Shown: positions 19,497 through 33,819 of the stretch, piece after piece
Layout of the letters: every line of letters begins with the position of its first letter
Numbering within the stretch: the stretch's first letter is position 1
Assembly (NCBI GenBank): GCA_014529385.2
Contig: CM043969.1
Location: forward strand, 31,159,446 to 31,223,445
Source: Adiantum capillus-veneris
Lineage: Eukaryota > Streptophyta > Polypodiopsida > Polypodiales > Pteridaceae
Length of the DNA stretch: 64,000 bases
Direction: 5' to 3'
The notes under the pieces: model-generated
Databases searched by the model: none
Told to the model about the DNA's origin: nothing
The model's input: the letters and a program-made list of their open reading frames with translations, nothing else
Program-made: the position numbers and the translations under genes

Positions 19497-20336
19497 CTAG
19501 TATAGATACCACCTCTTTCCCAGTGGGTAGATACCACCTCTTTCCCTCACCGGATGGGGATAGTCGGGTGTGTAATGCCCTTCTTTGGCGCAATTATAGC
19601 ACCTTCCAGGTAGAGGCCTTGCCCTGCCCCTTGCTCCTCTCGGTTGTCCCCTATCCATTACACTCAATCGAAGCTCTTGCATCTGCTATGATGGATCCTG
19701 AACCGTACGTATCCACTGCTGTGGAATAGCAACCATAGCCCTATTCCCTTGATTTTCCTCTTGAGTCGACTCTCGAGGGCTTTGTGGCTGAACAGGTGCC
19801 ATTGCTTCATAACCTGCTACGCCCTGCTCTATCTTTTTTAAAATTTTTCTACTTTTCGACCTTGCAATTTCCACTGCCCCATTGTAGTTCTCTAGGCTTT
19901 CAAAGTCCACTTTCTCTCTCACTTTTGGATGTAAGCATGCCATAAACTTATCCAATTTGAAGTACTCACCATTGGCTAGCTGCATAGCTGCTGCTAACTC
20001 TGTCCAACATTCTTCAAAACAATCCAGAAATAAGATGAATTCCTCACCTGCATCGTGCTTTAGAGCTTTTAGCTTCGCATCCATCTCGATTGGAGAAGCT
20101 TCTTTGTGAAAATCATGCAAAAATTTTGCTCATAGAGCCGGCTATGCCTGTCTCGGCTCAATCTCCAAAGCTTCGAACCACAGTTTGGCCTTTCCACGCA
20201 TCACTAAAGGGAAGGTTTGCATCTTGCTGTCCTCATTAGGCATTCGCAAAGACAACATGTACAATTCAAAATCTGCAAGCCATTCGTCTGGATTCTCTTC
20301 ACCTGTAAAAATCGGACCGTAACTTCGAGACGTCAT
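19497..20336 (-). pseudogene. Second, truncated gag of C
   Basis: Repeats the gag of 27664-26880. The start MTSRSYGPIFTGEENPDEWLADFELYMLSLRM (20336) runs to 20142, and a short break leads to the capsid C-terminal part (19686-20120), which is open through KSRKILKKIEQGV where the other copy has a stop. The zinc knuckle (19497-19682) reads CYNCAKEGHYTPDY, losing its last Cys. The copy then ends abruptly at a 25-bp tandem duplication (19503-19521 and 19528-19546, TAGATACCACCTCTTTCCC). It is a gag fragment without pol. Confidence 0.85.
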
Positions 20337-20389
20337 CCTTACTTATACGAAAACGTGTATTTTCCTTCACTGACGGGAGCAATCAGCGT

Positions 20390-20409
20390 GCTCCTCAGTG
20401 GGGGCACTA
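20390..20409 (-). other. Primer-binding-like site of C, left copy
   Basis: Minus strand TAGTGCCCCCACTGAGGAGC, five bases inside the LTR. It aligns with the D site at 61856-61875 and the F site at 133-152; the first G of TGG is mutated. Confidence 0.6.
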
Positions 20410-20414
20410 GAAGA

Positions 20415-22363
<1,949 letters not shown>

Positions 22364-22534
22364 TCATTTCCCAACCCTCTTGTTGAGCATTCATGCTCAA
22401 CTAAAAGCACACTTTTGAACCTGAAAACTGCAACACTTGACAAGCATGGAATGAAGCAAAAAACCATAGCTGTATGTACATGCTATGTACAGAGTATGTA
22501 CAAGGTGTCCTTTCGCTTCACAAGCTCCCTCTGT
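22364..22534 (-). other. 3' untranslated region and polypurine tract of C
   Basis: Between the integrase stop and the LTR. The minus strand directly before TGGTGCACCC is AAGAGGGTTGGGAAATGA, a purine-rich tract fitting plus-strand priming. A small palindrome (GTTGAGCAT...ATGCTCAAC) lies next to it at about 22381-22399. Confidence 0.6.
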
Positions 22535-22915
22535 CTAGGTTGGTTGCCCAACCCCCGTAGCTACAATCTGGTGTACGTCAGGCACTAACCCCCTGGCAAA
22601 GTACAGTTTGAGCCGCACACCATTCACCCTATGCCTCAAATGCTTGCCATTGGCTCTCACAAGCTGATAGGTCCCATTCGGAAAGGCTTTATGCACTTTG
22701 TACGGACCCGTCCATTTCTTCTTGAACTTCTTCTGGAAGGTGAAGTCCAAGTAGCTCTCATACTTCAGTACCAAATCTCCTTCTTGAATCTCCTTGTTTG
22801 GCAAGATCTTGCTGAACTTCACCACTCGCTTATCCCTCTGCTTCACATAAAATTCTGCCGCAGCCTCCCTATCCATTTGTAAAGCCTCCAAACTAGTGAT
22901 CCGATCTTGCAACAC
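22535..22915 (-). pseudogene. Integrase C-terminal domain of C
   Basis: 126 codons. Helical start, then EIQEGDLVLKYESYLDFTFQKKFKKKWTGPYKVHKAFPNGTYQLVRANGKHLRHRVNGVRLKLYFARG, the GPY/F module of non-chromodomain gypsy integrases. It is separated from the core by one stop at 22916-22918 and otherwise looks complete. Confidence 0.88.
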
Positions 22916-22918
22916 GTC

Positions 22919-24106
22919 CTATTGAGTGGCACTCACACGCCACATACCCTTCAATGCACCTAGTTGTGCATGCACTGGCAAAACCACCTCTTTACCATAA
23001 ACCAGATCAAATGGGGTGAAGTTTGTGGCCACCTTGTAGGATGTGCGGTAGGCCCACAAACACTTCTCCAAGTTCACCTCCCACTCTGTCACCTGCTTAT
23101 AAACATACTTGGTCAACATCTTCACAATCTGCCCATTGGCACTCTCTACCAGACCATTGCACTGCGGGTGATATGGCGAAGAGAAGCGGTGTTGGATACC
23201 CAGCTTTTCCACTAAAGCCCGCACCAATTTGCTTCGAAATCCTTGGCCTCTATCAGAGATCAGCACCCATGGAACACCAAAACGGCAACAAATGCTGTTA
23301 AACAGGAACTGAGCTACCACATTTGCATTTACCTCTTTGACAGCCTTGGCCTCAACCCACCTGGTAAGGTAGTCAATCGCCACTATAATGTATTTTTTAC
23401 CGCTTGCCGACTTCGGGAGTGGACCAATTGCATCCAAACCCCACTTCTCGGAAGCATCTTGGGCAATGATAGCTCCCTGTGATTCGGCTATCAACCTCCT
23501 CTTGCCCATAGTTTGACATTCATGGCAGGTTTTGCACCAATAGTGCACATCACGTACTATCGACGGCCACCAAAAACCTGCTCTCAAGATTCGAAACAAA
23601 ACCTGGTCTTTACCTTGATGCCCACTTTCCTCATGACATTGTTGCAACACCATACCGATTTCTTCCTTATAAAGTACCCTTCGTAAGACTTCATCCCGTC
23701 CATAGGTCTTAAGATCCTCCCCTATCAATGTAAACTTGCAAGATTTCTGTACTACCCTCCGCCTTTGTAGCTTCGAAAATCTTTCAGAGCACTGACCGAT
23801 ATCCAAAAAGTCTTCAATCTCTTTCAAGGTTTCACGACCAGCATAGATGGCTGGGGCCACATATATACCTGCAACCTGCACTTGTACTTTGCTGCTTGCA
23901 AGCTGATCTGCTTCTTGGTTCTTCTCTCTTCTAACATGCTTGAACTGAACCTCCTCAAAAAACTTCATCAACTTCTTGATGGCATAGAACCAATGCTTTA
24001 ATGAATCTCGCTTCACCTGCCATTGGCCCAATACCTGCTTGATGAATAACAGCGCATCACCTTTCACCACCAACCTCGATATACCAAACTCGACACACTG
24101 TTTCAA
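22919..24106 (-). pseudogene. Second RNase H (C-terminal part) and integrase core of C
   Basis: 395 codons, the longest intact piece of C. Residues 1-75 are the end of an archaeal/plant-type RNase H (LKQCVEFGISRLVVKGDALLFIKQVLGQW...VRREKNQEADQLAS). Residues 158-197 are the integrase zinc site (H158, H163, C194, C197). The core triad is complete: Asp225 (GLDAIGPLP), Asp285 (ISDRGQGF) and Glu321 (GLVESANGQ). After LWAYRTSYKVATNFTPFDLVYG it stops before the GPY/F part. Dual RNase H followed by integrase is the Tat signature. Confidence 0.92.
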
Positions 24107-24127
24107 ACCTAAATGGAGGGTAAGATA

Positions 24128-24559
24128 TTACGCCTCATTATTGGTATGCACATCCTCCAAGTCATAGGATTTTGAAAAGATCACCTTGTTGCGTGGATCT
24201 CGTATCACCACACCTCCACCTGCTTTCTGTATTACCCTTCTATATGCCCCATCAAACCACATAGTAAAAGCTTCCACTAAATCAGGCTCCTCCTTGGTTT
24301 CATCCGGCACCACTCTGGGATAGATTGGCAAATCAACCGCCTTGCTGACTAGAATATCTGCCAGGTGAGATCGACTTGTATGGTCAACTTTGAATTCAAA
24401 TTCAAACTCTTGTAGCTCTATCACCCATTTCATGATCCGTTTCCCTGGTTTCAAGTGTAACACTACTTCTGGCAATAAATTATTGGCCGTTAGCACAAAA
24501 AACTTTCGCACGATGAGATATACCTTGAACTTCCTGCAAACAAAAACTAAGGCCATCAC
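24128..24559 (-). pseudogene. Retroviral RNase H end and start of second RNase H of C
   Basis: 143 codons. FVLTANNLLPEVVLHLKPGKRIMKWVIELQEFEFEFKVDHTSRSHLADILVSK is a degenerate retroviral RNase H end (catalytic 'TDH' lost). After a linker, FTMWFDGAYRRVIQKAGGGVVIRDPRNKVIFSKSYDLEDVHTNNEA is the start of the second, archaeal-type RNase H (D-G-A, N-N-E-A). A stop divides it from 24106. Confidence 0.85.
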
Positions 24560-24993
24560 CCACTGTTCGGCTTCAGTCTAGGTTCCTCCCCAGGACTTAT
24601 CACCCTGCTTTCAAAATAAATAGGTTTATAGCTTCTTCCCACCTTTTTCAATAGTACTGCCTCAATGGCCACAGTGCCTACCATCATGGCAACATAAAAA
24701 CCATCTTCATGATTGGGAGGACACACCGTAGGTAGTTGACACAAAATTTCTTTCACCCTGTCAAAAGCTACTTGAGCCTCTTCATCCCATTTAAAACCAT
24801 GCACTAGCTGCGCCCTTTTTTGAAGGGGGTATACATACTGCGACAACATCCAAAAAAACCTTGACAGATACTTCAATCTGTGCACGAACGATGCCAAAGC
24901 CTGTGCACTCGGAGGAGGCTTCATCAAGACTAGAGCCTTGACCTTTTCTGGATCTTCCTCAATCCCATTTTGTGACACCACATGGCCCAACAA
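24556..24993 (-). pseudogene. RT thumb / RNase H tether of C
   Basis: 145 codons: LGHVVSQNGIEEDPEKVKALVLMKPPPSAQALASFVHRLKYLSRFFWMLSQYVYPLQKRAQLVHGFKWDEEAQVAFDRVKEIL, then FYVAMMVGTVAIEAVLLKK (first retroviral RNase H block, Asp lost) and YFESRVISPGE. Overlaps the next frame by 4 bp. Confidence 0.85.
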
Positions 24994-24999
24994 TGATGC

Positions 25000-25428
25000 T
25001 CAGGGTTGTGCTAATTTGCACTTCTTGGGGTTCAACTGGCCTCCCTCTTCATCCAGCCTCTGAAAACATAATTGTAGCTTTGACAAATGATCTGCCCTTG
25101 AGCTATAACATCCAATGTCATCCATGAAAACTCTAATGAATCTGCCCAAATAGGGACCAAACACCCTATTCATCCAGTCTTGGAATGTGGCATAGGCATT
25201 CACCAAGCCGAACGGCATCCGGCGATAGGCAAAGCAACCCCATGGAGATATGAATGTCGTCTTCAGTTGGTCTACAAGAGAAATCCCTATTTGAAAGTAA
25301 CCTGAAAACCCATCCATAATGGAATACCTCTCGTGGCTAGCCACCTGATTCAAAATCTCATCCTGAAACGACAATGGGTAGTGATTCCTCTTGGTCGTAG
25401 CATTCAATGGCTTATAGTCGACACACAC
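25000..25428 (-). pseudogene. Reverse transcriptase palm of C
   Basis: 142 codons: CVDYKPLNATTKRNHYPLSFQDEILNQVASHERYSIMDGFSGYFQIGI, PWGCFAYRRMPFGLVNAYATFQ, and the active site FMDDIGCYSS. All main RT blocks are present, with Phe instead of Tyr in the YxDD box, as also in D. A frameshift at 25428-25448 separates it from the upstream protease frame. Confidence 0.9.
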
Positions 25429-25447
25429 CCGCCATCTCCCATTCTTT

Positions 25448-26995
25448 TTAGGAGCGATAACTACTGGGGGAAACCCACTCTGATTCCTTTACAGGGTATA
25501 TCACACCTGCATCCAGTAGCTGATTAATCTCCTGCCAAAGGGCTTCCTTTTGAATTTCACCCAATCTCCTTAGCTTCTGCGCCTTAGGTTTGTATCCTTC
25601 CTTGAGGGCTATTTTGTGCTCAACACCCTTGGATCCTCTCAATTCTTTATACTCCTTTGCAAATAGGTTTGGAAAAGATGCACACAACTCGACATAGCTT
25701 TCTTTCTCCTTCTTGGTCAAGTCTCCACTTAGCATATTGACCACCTCTTCAGTACCCATGGCATGCACCTGTGCTTGCACCTCCTCTTTCACAAAAGGTT
25801 CTTCCACAGTGACCCCAAACAAGTTAGCATCAATGTTGAGCATGTCATCCTCGCTTTCTTCTTCCTCCGTATCTGTATAGCCCTCATCATAGGCCGTTTC
25901 AGTTTCATACTCATAGCTGGTGGTGTCCTCTTCGTCTATAGCCGCTATTGGATAAAAATGGCTTTCCTTGGTCTTCAGGTCTAGCACCACTTGTCTTCCT
26001 TTCTCTTTATCAGGTAGGGTAAACACTTTACTTTCCCAATCTTGTTTGGCACCTATTGCCAACAGCCACGTCCTACCCAAGATGATAGGATATGCGTTAT
26101 CCCCAGCTTTCATTACAAAGAAGTCGATCAGGCACTCTATGCCCATCACTTTCACTTTCACATAGTGGGCCACTCCCAAACACCTAGCTTTAGCATGGCT
26201 AGCCATCCTCATGCGCACATTCGACTTGGATACCGCCTTGATCCCTGTTTCCTTCATCGCAGCTTCTGTCATGACGCAAACCTGGGCTCCGCCATCTATA
26301 TAGGCTTGAACCTGCATCCTTTTCTCGATGACAACATCCACCAAAGGAAGAACATCCGTTGGGCTACCTACCCTGAGTGCCATATTTTGCACCGCCTGCA
26401 CATTGCCTTTATTCCTTGGTAGCCTAGTGCTAACACTGGTCGACCACTGCCGTCTTAACATTGGGTTCAATGCCAACAACTGTCCAAAAGTAATATTAGC
26501 TCTTTGATATTGGACATCACTCACCAAATCATACTCTGGATGTCCGCGCCCAAGCTGGAAATATGTTTGTTTAATCCTGCGACGCCTTCTTTTCTTGCTA
26601 GTTTCAGGATTCTCTTTCCCCTTGTATACCTTCTCTTTGCCTTTACGAGCTCTAGTCTCCCGCTCAGTTTCTGCCTCCCTTTCCAATCTCACTCTTTTGT
26701 TAGCCAACACTTCGACATCCTGTTTATCCACCCCAATGATGTTCACCCTAGGGACTTCCCCACCATCCGTTTGGGCTTGTTGCACTCGATTCTTGACTAC
26801 CTGCTCCCTTGGGCCATTAAACTGTGCTTGGACTCTCCCTCTACCAAAAAATGGGTAGATACCACCTCTTTCCCTCACCAGATGGGGACAGTCGGGTGCG
26901 TAATGCCCTTCCTCACCGCAATTATAGCACCTTCCAGGTAGAGGCCTTGCCCTACCCCTTGCTCCTCTCGGCTGTCCCCTGTCCATTACACTCAA
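25448..26995 (-). pseudogene. Nucleocapsid, protease and RT N-terminus of C
   Basis: 515 codons. Near the start is a good zinc knuckle, CYNCGEEGHYAPDC (about residues 23-36). A charged linker follows with a KKRRRRR stretch and the segment RANITFGQLLALNPMLRRQW that is shared with D. The retropepsin has AYIDGGAQVCVMTE (about residue 235) and YPIILGRTWLLAIGAKQDW. An acidic tail and the RT N-terminus (EINQLLDAGVIYPVKESEWVSP) end it. The leading Met is uncertain because the frame enters from gag. Confidence 0.9.
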
Positions 26996-27166
26996 TCAAA
27001 GCTCTTGCATCTGCTATGATAGATATTGAACCGTACGTATCCACTGCTATGGAATAGCAACCGTATCCTTATTCCCTTGATTTTCCTCTTGAGTCGACTC
27101 TCGAGGGCTTTGTGGCTGAACAGGTGCCATTGCTTCATAACCTGCTATGCCTTGCTCTATCTTTTT

Positions 27167-27664
27167 TTAAATTTTTCTACTTTTCGACCTTGCAATTGCC
27201 ACTGCCCCATTGTAGTTCTGTGGGCTTTCAAAGTCCACTTTCTCTCTCACTTTTGGATGTAAGCATGCCATAAACTTATCCAATTTGAAGTACTCACCAT
27301 TGGCTAGCTGCATACCTGCTGTTAACTCTGCCCAACATTCTTCAAAACGATCCAGAAACAAGCTGAATTCCTCACCTACATCCTGCTTTAGAGCTTTTAG
27401 CTTTGCATCCATCTCGATTGGAGAAGCTTCTTTGTGAAAATCATGCAAAAAATTTGCCCGTAGAGCCGGCCATGCCTGTCTCGGCTCAATCTCCAAAGCT
27501 TCGATCCACAGTTTGGCCTTTCCACGCATCAGTAAAGGGAAGGTTTGCATCTTGCTGTCCTCATTAGGCATTCGCAAAGACAACATGTACAATTCAAAAT
27601 CTACAAGCCATTCGTCTGGATTCTCTTCACCTGTAAAAATCGGACCGTAACTTCGAGACATCAT
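27167..27664 (-). pseudogene. gag capsid of C
   Basis: 165 codons from ATG at 27662-27664: MMSRSYGPIFTGEENPDEWLVDFELYMLSLRM, GKAKLWIEALE, FLHDFHKEASPIEMDAKLKALKQDVGEEFSLFLDRFEECWAEL, FMACLHPKVREKVDF. A standard gag capsid. It stops early at KSRKI where the duplicate copy at 19.8 kb reads on, so this stop is a private mutation. The rest of gag continues to 26995 in broken frame. Confidence 0.88.
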
Positions 27665-27717
27665 CCTTACTTATACGAAAACCTGTATTTTCCTTCACTG
27701 ACGGGAGCAATCAGCGT

Positions 27718-27737
27718 GCTCCTCAGTGGGGGCACTA
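27718..27737 (-). other. Primer-binding-like site of C, right copy
   Basis: Minus strand TAGTGCCCCCACTGAGGAGC, identical to the left copy and five bases inside the 5' LTR. Confidence 0.6.
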
Positions 27738-27742
27738 GAAGA

Positions 27743-27966
27743 TGGAGAGGGGGAATGGGGGACGACACCCGGCACGACTAGAAGTGCCTCTCTATAGCCC
27801 AGGGTCAATACAATACCCCAATCCACTCGAAGACACCTTCAAAACGATAATTTGCACATAAACCGCTTCACTAGCACAGTTCCCAAGCACACACACGCTT
27901 TCCAAGATTGCAAAATGAGTCCACACCGCACTGCACCTGCTCTGCCTCCCTTCGCACATAAACTTA

Positions 27967-28060
<94 letters not shown>

Positions 28061-29668
28061 AAATCACCAACGATCCGAGCGTACACACGCTTCAACGGCA
28101 CCGCGGCTGGCAACAGACGAGACGACAAAGAGAAAAGGGGAAGGGGGGAGCGACACGGCACAATTGGCCAAGAGGGTTCTTCATTAATCGCTTCCCAACT
28201 CCATTACAATGCTCCTCTGAGCTTCTCACTCTCTCTCTCACTTGCTCTCTTACACGTACAGTGCAAAAAAAACAAAGAGCTCCCTTGTTACAAAAAGTTT
28301 TGCCCCTTTATTGGACTCGTTTTTGAGTTTATTGGCATTTTTCATGGTAGGCCGACATGTGGCACTCCCCTTGGGAGGCTCAGCTTGACTTTGATTAGTT
28401 TGATGCTCGTCCCGAGACTTCACACTTTACTCTACACACAAGCACTGTCTAGGGAGCAACGACGGCGCCGTCGTTGCTCGTAGGGATTCACCGTGCCTTC
28501 AAAAAAGGTTGTGGGCGGATTTGGTCCGCGGGAAATGGCCCTGACCCTGCGGGGTGCCACGTCACCACCTTTAACATCGCGGCCCGCATGGGGCACGCCT
28601 CCGGACTAGCCAAAATCCGCCACGGACTACCACCGCAACGCCCACGGCGCATCTGCCATAGCCAACGAACGCTAGGAGCTCCCCACGCCCCTTTGTATGC
28701 CAATTGAGTGCCCATGGTTCAGCCCGTATAGCATGCACACCCAAACCTCCACTGCGCATATGGTTTTTCTCCAGTTCCACGTGGCAGCTTCGTACTGAGT
28801 GGCCTCCAAGGCCTTAAAAAACCTAACTTTTAAACTTTAAAAAAACTCTTTTTTGCCTTGCAGTGGGTACTCTCTTATGTCTTGTCCAGTGGGCCTATGA
28901 ACCGGCTTTGGATCCCAATCAAATCAGACCATGCCCGCCTTCAAATCATCCGCCTTTTGCCCCCTTTTGATATCTTCAATGCCCTCATCCAAGGCCGCCA
29001 AAAACCAGGAAAAAACATTTGCTAGCCTTTCACCATCAAATGATCTTAACTTTGTCTAGCTGTGTTTGACTAACCGAATATCGGATTGATGTGCAGTCAA
29101 TTTGTGCTAACTCCATAGGGCGCCCACTTCCCCCAAGAATCTTGGCGAGGCTAAAATGACGCCAGATGGCACCCTTTCCAATGTGGTCAAGTGGGCTTAG
29201 ACCCGGCCCCCCGAAAATCTTCTAATGGCCATAACTTGCTATCCAGAGCTCCGATTCACAATCCGAGAAGACAGGCATTCTCCACAACTCCAGCACTACA
29301 CACATATGCACTAACATCAACCCAGGCCACTTGTCCCCAGCTGCCCTATCCGTCGGGGATCTGCTACACACTTTACCTTTAAACTGCAATATCTTGAGCA
29401 CCGGTGCTCCGTTTGAACTGTCCTGGAGAGCACACTGAAGACTACACCTTGGCACATGCTTGCCGCCTTTTGGATACCTTTGAGTGCCAGCCCTGCTAGC
29501 CCCCGTCTGGAGCCTTCTTGGCCTAAAAAACCGCATTGGACATACATTTCTGCTTCCACTTGGCCACAACAACTTTAGACACATGCCCTAGCACCATCAC
29601 GTGCACCTGTATGCATCCATACCCTTGCATGAGACCATATCTGGCATGGACATGTTTTGGGTGCACCA
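27743..29668 (-). mobile_element. 5' LTR of C, right copy
   Basis: About 1.93 kb, directly repeated at 20415-22363 with many scattered differences. The outer edge is at GTGCACCA/ACGTC, where similarity to the other copy ends. It should contain the promoter for leftward transcription. Confidence 0.85.
27969..28057. repeat. (CT)n/(GA)n microsatellite in C LTR, right
   Basis: About 89 bp of CT repeat, in the same LTR position as 20639-20738. Confidence 0.97.
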
Positions 29669-30220
29669 ACGTCTATACAATGCCTAGAACCAGTTTGTAC
29701 TAAAAAATGTTGATTTTGTAGAAAAGTGAATAATTGCGATTATTTACTTTCTAGCCAAATTGGGGGAATTTTGATATTTTGCCATCATACATCCAAAGTA
29801 CATGATGTGTTATACCCACTAGCCAAGTTTGAACCAATTTGGAGCTCAAAATCTCAAATTTCCTTTATATCTACTGTTTCAGAGACCTAAAGCCAAAATC
29901 TGGTACCATTTTCACCCTATACATCCAAATGAGCCCATATTTCACTCAGAGTATGTATTTGGTATATACTTCAAGTCTATGAATCCAAATTTTGAAAAAA
30001 ATATTCAACTGTAAATAATCACGATTATTTACTTTGGTTGCAAAAATTTGTTTTGACTTTACAGTTTTGTTCCTTGCATGTTTTTATGCATCTATGCTTG
30101 TTCAAAAATTGATTTGAAGCAAATTGGACCAAAATTGTCAGAATTTCAGACTAAAGAAAATTTCAGAGAAAATTCTGACAAATCTGCTAACTTTGACACT
30201 CTATTCACTGAACAGGAGCC
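29669..30220 (+). other. Non-coding leader of G
   Basis: AT-rich, no ORF of note. Short AATAATTGCGATTATT-like palindromes occur at about 29731 and 30014, and a related one at 34390, beyond the putative LTR of G. This suggests the two regions are equivalent leaders. The left edge adjoins element C. Confidence 0.35.
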
Positions 30221-33200
30221 ATGAAAGCAGCAGAGAGGGACAAGAAAAAGCTCAACCAGAAGGAAAAGTTACAGGAACTGCCCGCATATCAATTGGATCC
30301 AGATTCAGTTAAAGCCACCAAGGCAGCTTATCTCTCCAAAGAACAGCTAGAAGAGCATCACACCACAATATTCACCGCCGGCAGATTCAAGAGTGAAGAG
30401 GGACATCAGGTTAAGTTGCAACTCCTTCCTAAAGAAGTATATGATGTTGCTGCAAAGCCTGAGACCAAAGAAGCCAACTGCAGGCTAGGACTCAAAGATT
30501 TCTATGAGCAGGAGCCTTGCAGAGTGGATTTTCAGAAAGCTTACGAGTTTTAATCCACAATTAAAGAAGATGGAACCGCAAAAAATTTTGACACGCAGGG
30601 AAATAAGGTCGAAGTGGTAATAACCAAAGATATAGTGGTAGAAGCACTCAGACTACCCACAGAAGGAATGACCATGAGGGAAAGGGAAAGGAAAACGGTA
30701 GGTACCTTTACCAAGGAAACCTCCGCGGCCACCTTTGCAGATTTAATTCACAAACAAGTGGAAGAGCTAGCCCAGTTATACCACCAGCACTTCCACTTCT
30801 TGGCAAAAAGGCCACCAAGGTACACCACGCCAAATCACGCGATCGCCACCACTTTCATACAATTTCTCAAGTCAACAACAACCAGGCAACCGGTGGACCA
30901 TGCCCAGTACATCCTAACCACTCTGAAGGGACAAAGAAAGAAGGGAAGATCACTTACTTGGGTGCACCAAAAGTCTTGACAAGGATTGCGTACCATGCCA
31001 TCGGCCGACAACCTACCACCTGCCTCTGACCAAAACACATGGATATTGGTAGCACAACCATCTCCTAGAGCTACAAGATCAGCAAAGAGAACCTTTAGAT
31101 CTGATGAAGAGTCGGCTGAAAGCTCGCAGGAAAGGAACAGCAGCGAGAGCTCTGATAATGAGGAAAAGAGGGCAAGAAGAGAGGAGATAAAGAGAATAGT
31201 TTTGGCCGCCCACCAAGAAGAGCCAGTGCAAAATCAAGCTCGTTTTGAAAGATAAAAACATGCCTACCAGCACAATCGAACAAGCACAAGGGAAGGACCC
31301 AGAGAAATGGGTGCCTAGTTGACTTAAATGCCCAAGGAGAAAGCATCACACGAGAAAGGAGGCTGAAGATCCCACAGAATCTTTAGAGAAAATGTACCAA
31401 GAACCAAAAGCCCTCAAGCTGAAGGAAGCCCAAGAAGAGCCAAGGAAAGCAAAAGAGGCGGAGGAATAGAGACAAGCCGAGGAAATGGCAAGGAAAGAAT
31501 CACACAACCAAAGTTAAGGGTCTCCCAAACCCAATTCACCGTCTACTGAACAGCAAGAAAATCCTATGCCAAGCCCACCACCATCACATGCAGGTGAAGA
31601 CACCACTAAAGAAGCTACGCCTAAGAAAGAGAAAGCCACCGAAGCTGAGCCCACCAAAGAGATAAAACCTGAATCAAAGGAAGCAGAAGAATCTGCACAA
31701 GAGGCTGACCAGCAAGAGCAACAAAAAGAGAAAGAAGATGAGCCTGAACAACAAAAGACAGAAGAATCTACACAATAAGTAGCCACTACACAAGAGGACA
31801 CAACAAAGCCTGAGACAACACCTTCTACTTCCACACAGTAAGAAACAGCGGAGGGATCCACAAAGCCTTAGGAAGACAAGGTAAAAAAAGAGCAGCCACA
31901 TCCTCAAGGGCAAGAAGAACCTACAGCCACGACACAGCAAAAGGACACACAAGAGGCTGCAGGCACATCAACTCAGCTAGCAAGACAAGAGGACTGGCAG
32001 TCTAACGACGAGGTAATCCTACAAGTAAACGCATATGCAAGGCAAATGCAAGATATGACGGAGAGACTCGGATCAGCAGTACTTGGTCGTAGCACAAAGG
32101 CCAAGGAGTTAGAGATGATGATTGACGCTCTCCAAGGAGAGTTAGACGACAGAATGAACATCATCACCGATCTTCAGAGGCAAGCGCAAGAAATGAAATC
32201 CGAAGCTGAACAACATCAGCTAGAAAGAGATAGACAGCAGAAGGAGATGGAAGAGCTAGGTGATATGCTCACAAAGTTATTAGATGCTTGCAAAGCAAAA
32301 GATGAATAGCTGACAGAATTTACAAACAAACTTCTAACGACAACCCTGTCGGCTCAAAAAATTCAAGTGCACTTGGTGTTGCCAACACCTCTTTACAATA
32401 CTGCGAACAAAGAATAAATGATCTGGCAATTTTCTTACGACAAATAAGAGAGAATCCAATCGTGGCCTCGATCAAAGGAACATATGAGGTCTATAAAGCA
32501 TTGGAGAAGAAGAACAAGGATCTTGAGTTGGAGTTAAAGTTGGAGCAATCTCAGTGCAGGGACCTGGCTTTGATGTGGGTCCAAAGAGCAGAAGAGCTCC
32601 TAAAATAAATAGATGAGCTTAAAAGAGTTAATCAGCTCCTGAGAGAAGAAAATCCGGAAGCGCAAGAAGAGGTAGGACCTTCAGAGCAGCCGCAAAAAGA
32701 TATACCCTCAGTGTCGTTCGTCGCTGAACTGGAGACACAATCCACAGCAGAGCTGAGTGGTCGAGATTATATTCCAGGTAAACATTACAGATGCCGACAG
32801 ACTACCCATGGTCCAGCTCTCAAAAGCTGAAGAGGACACACTGAAAGAAAAGATCACACAAGAGGTGGATGAGTAGTGGAAGGCCGCGATGGATTGGGAG
32901 TTGGGAGTTCTTCACTCTGTCAACCTCACTCAACTCACTCCCAATCAGATCAATGCGCAATGGCATCAACAATCCTTGCCATACCCCTTGATAAAGGTGG
33001 AGTTACTCCAAGTAAAAGAAAGGTTGTACGCAGACATGCAAACAGATGGTGCAGATAAAGACCACCCAAAGTTGAGGTTGAGCTGGTTGAACAAGAATCC
33101 GAGGTATTTGATTCTGTTCACAAGAGCACCTGCAGCCCTGCAAAGAGATCCCACTTTCTATCATGTACCAAGAGTAAGGACTTGGCAAGAGCATGAGACA

Positions 33201-33650
33201 CTAACGAAGAAGAGGCCAACCTGACTGAACTACCCAAGACTGCCAGCTCTAGTGAAAGGACAAGCCACAGAGGAATACACGGTGAAAACCCTAATAGGTG
33301 CCATGTCTTTCTTCAAAAGTCTGTCGGGCCTCTCCTGTGCAATGTTATATAAGATATGCCGAATGCTGCTCACTTGTCTTGAAATTTTTAATGAGCCAAA
33401 GCAAGCAGGCACCCCGTGGATTTCATTCCTCAAGGGAAATAAAGGGTTTTGCTATGATCTTAGTGGTCAGCCTTCCGAAGAAGTCCTCTATGGCTTCTAT
33501 GCCCGGTGTATGTTCTTACCATCACATAATATGTTGGCGTTCGAGGAAGCTTTCTACACGGGATTCTTCACTTGGCGAACGAAGATATTTGCGCCAGTGA
33601 TTAGCAACCTCACATCCAGGTTTGTAGGCTACTCAGCGGGGTGGAGCTGA
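30221..33650 (+). pseudogene. Long degenerate non-pol ORF of element G
   Basis: Open pieces at 30221-30553, 30614-30979, 30986-31255, 31566-31778, 32046-32309, 32889-33224 and 33252-33650 follow each other with few stops, giving about 1100 decayed codons. Order: a basic N-terminus (MKAAERDKKKLNQKEK); a globular part with VVITKDIVVEALRLPTEG, reminiscent of the B accessory domain (IAEVFKLPINGAF); a Ser/Glu-rich region; a Glu/Lys/Gln/Pro low-complexity stretch (31560-31980); a coiled coil (MIDALQGELDDRMNIITDLQRQAQEMKSE); and a C-terminal domain (TVKTLIGAMSFFKSLSGLSCAMLYKICRMLL...). No RT, integrase or zinc knuckle is seen. Function unknown. Confidence 0.6.
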
Positions 33651-33803
33651 AGAATAGAGTAACCATGAAGTTTCTACAAGTGTCAGATAAAGAAAGAAAA
33701 ATCAAGTACCAAAAGGCACTGAATGTGGTTAAAGACCGACTTGCCAGCCACTAGCCCGAAGACTATTGTAGCTCAGAAATCTATGTCAAGGAACGACACA
33801 CGC

Positions 33804-33818
33804 GAGGAAGGGGGGAAT
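33804..33818 (+). other. Polypurine tract of G
   Basis: GAGGAAGGGGGGAAT, pure purine apart from its last base, at the end of the coding remnant and just before the putative LTR. Confidence 0.65.
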
Positions 33819-33819
33819 A

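Noticed and set aside
32966-33433. Minus-strand frames opposite G ORF
   Set aside because: The plus strand has the colinear set of pieces with consistent composition.
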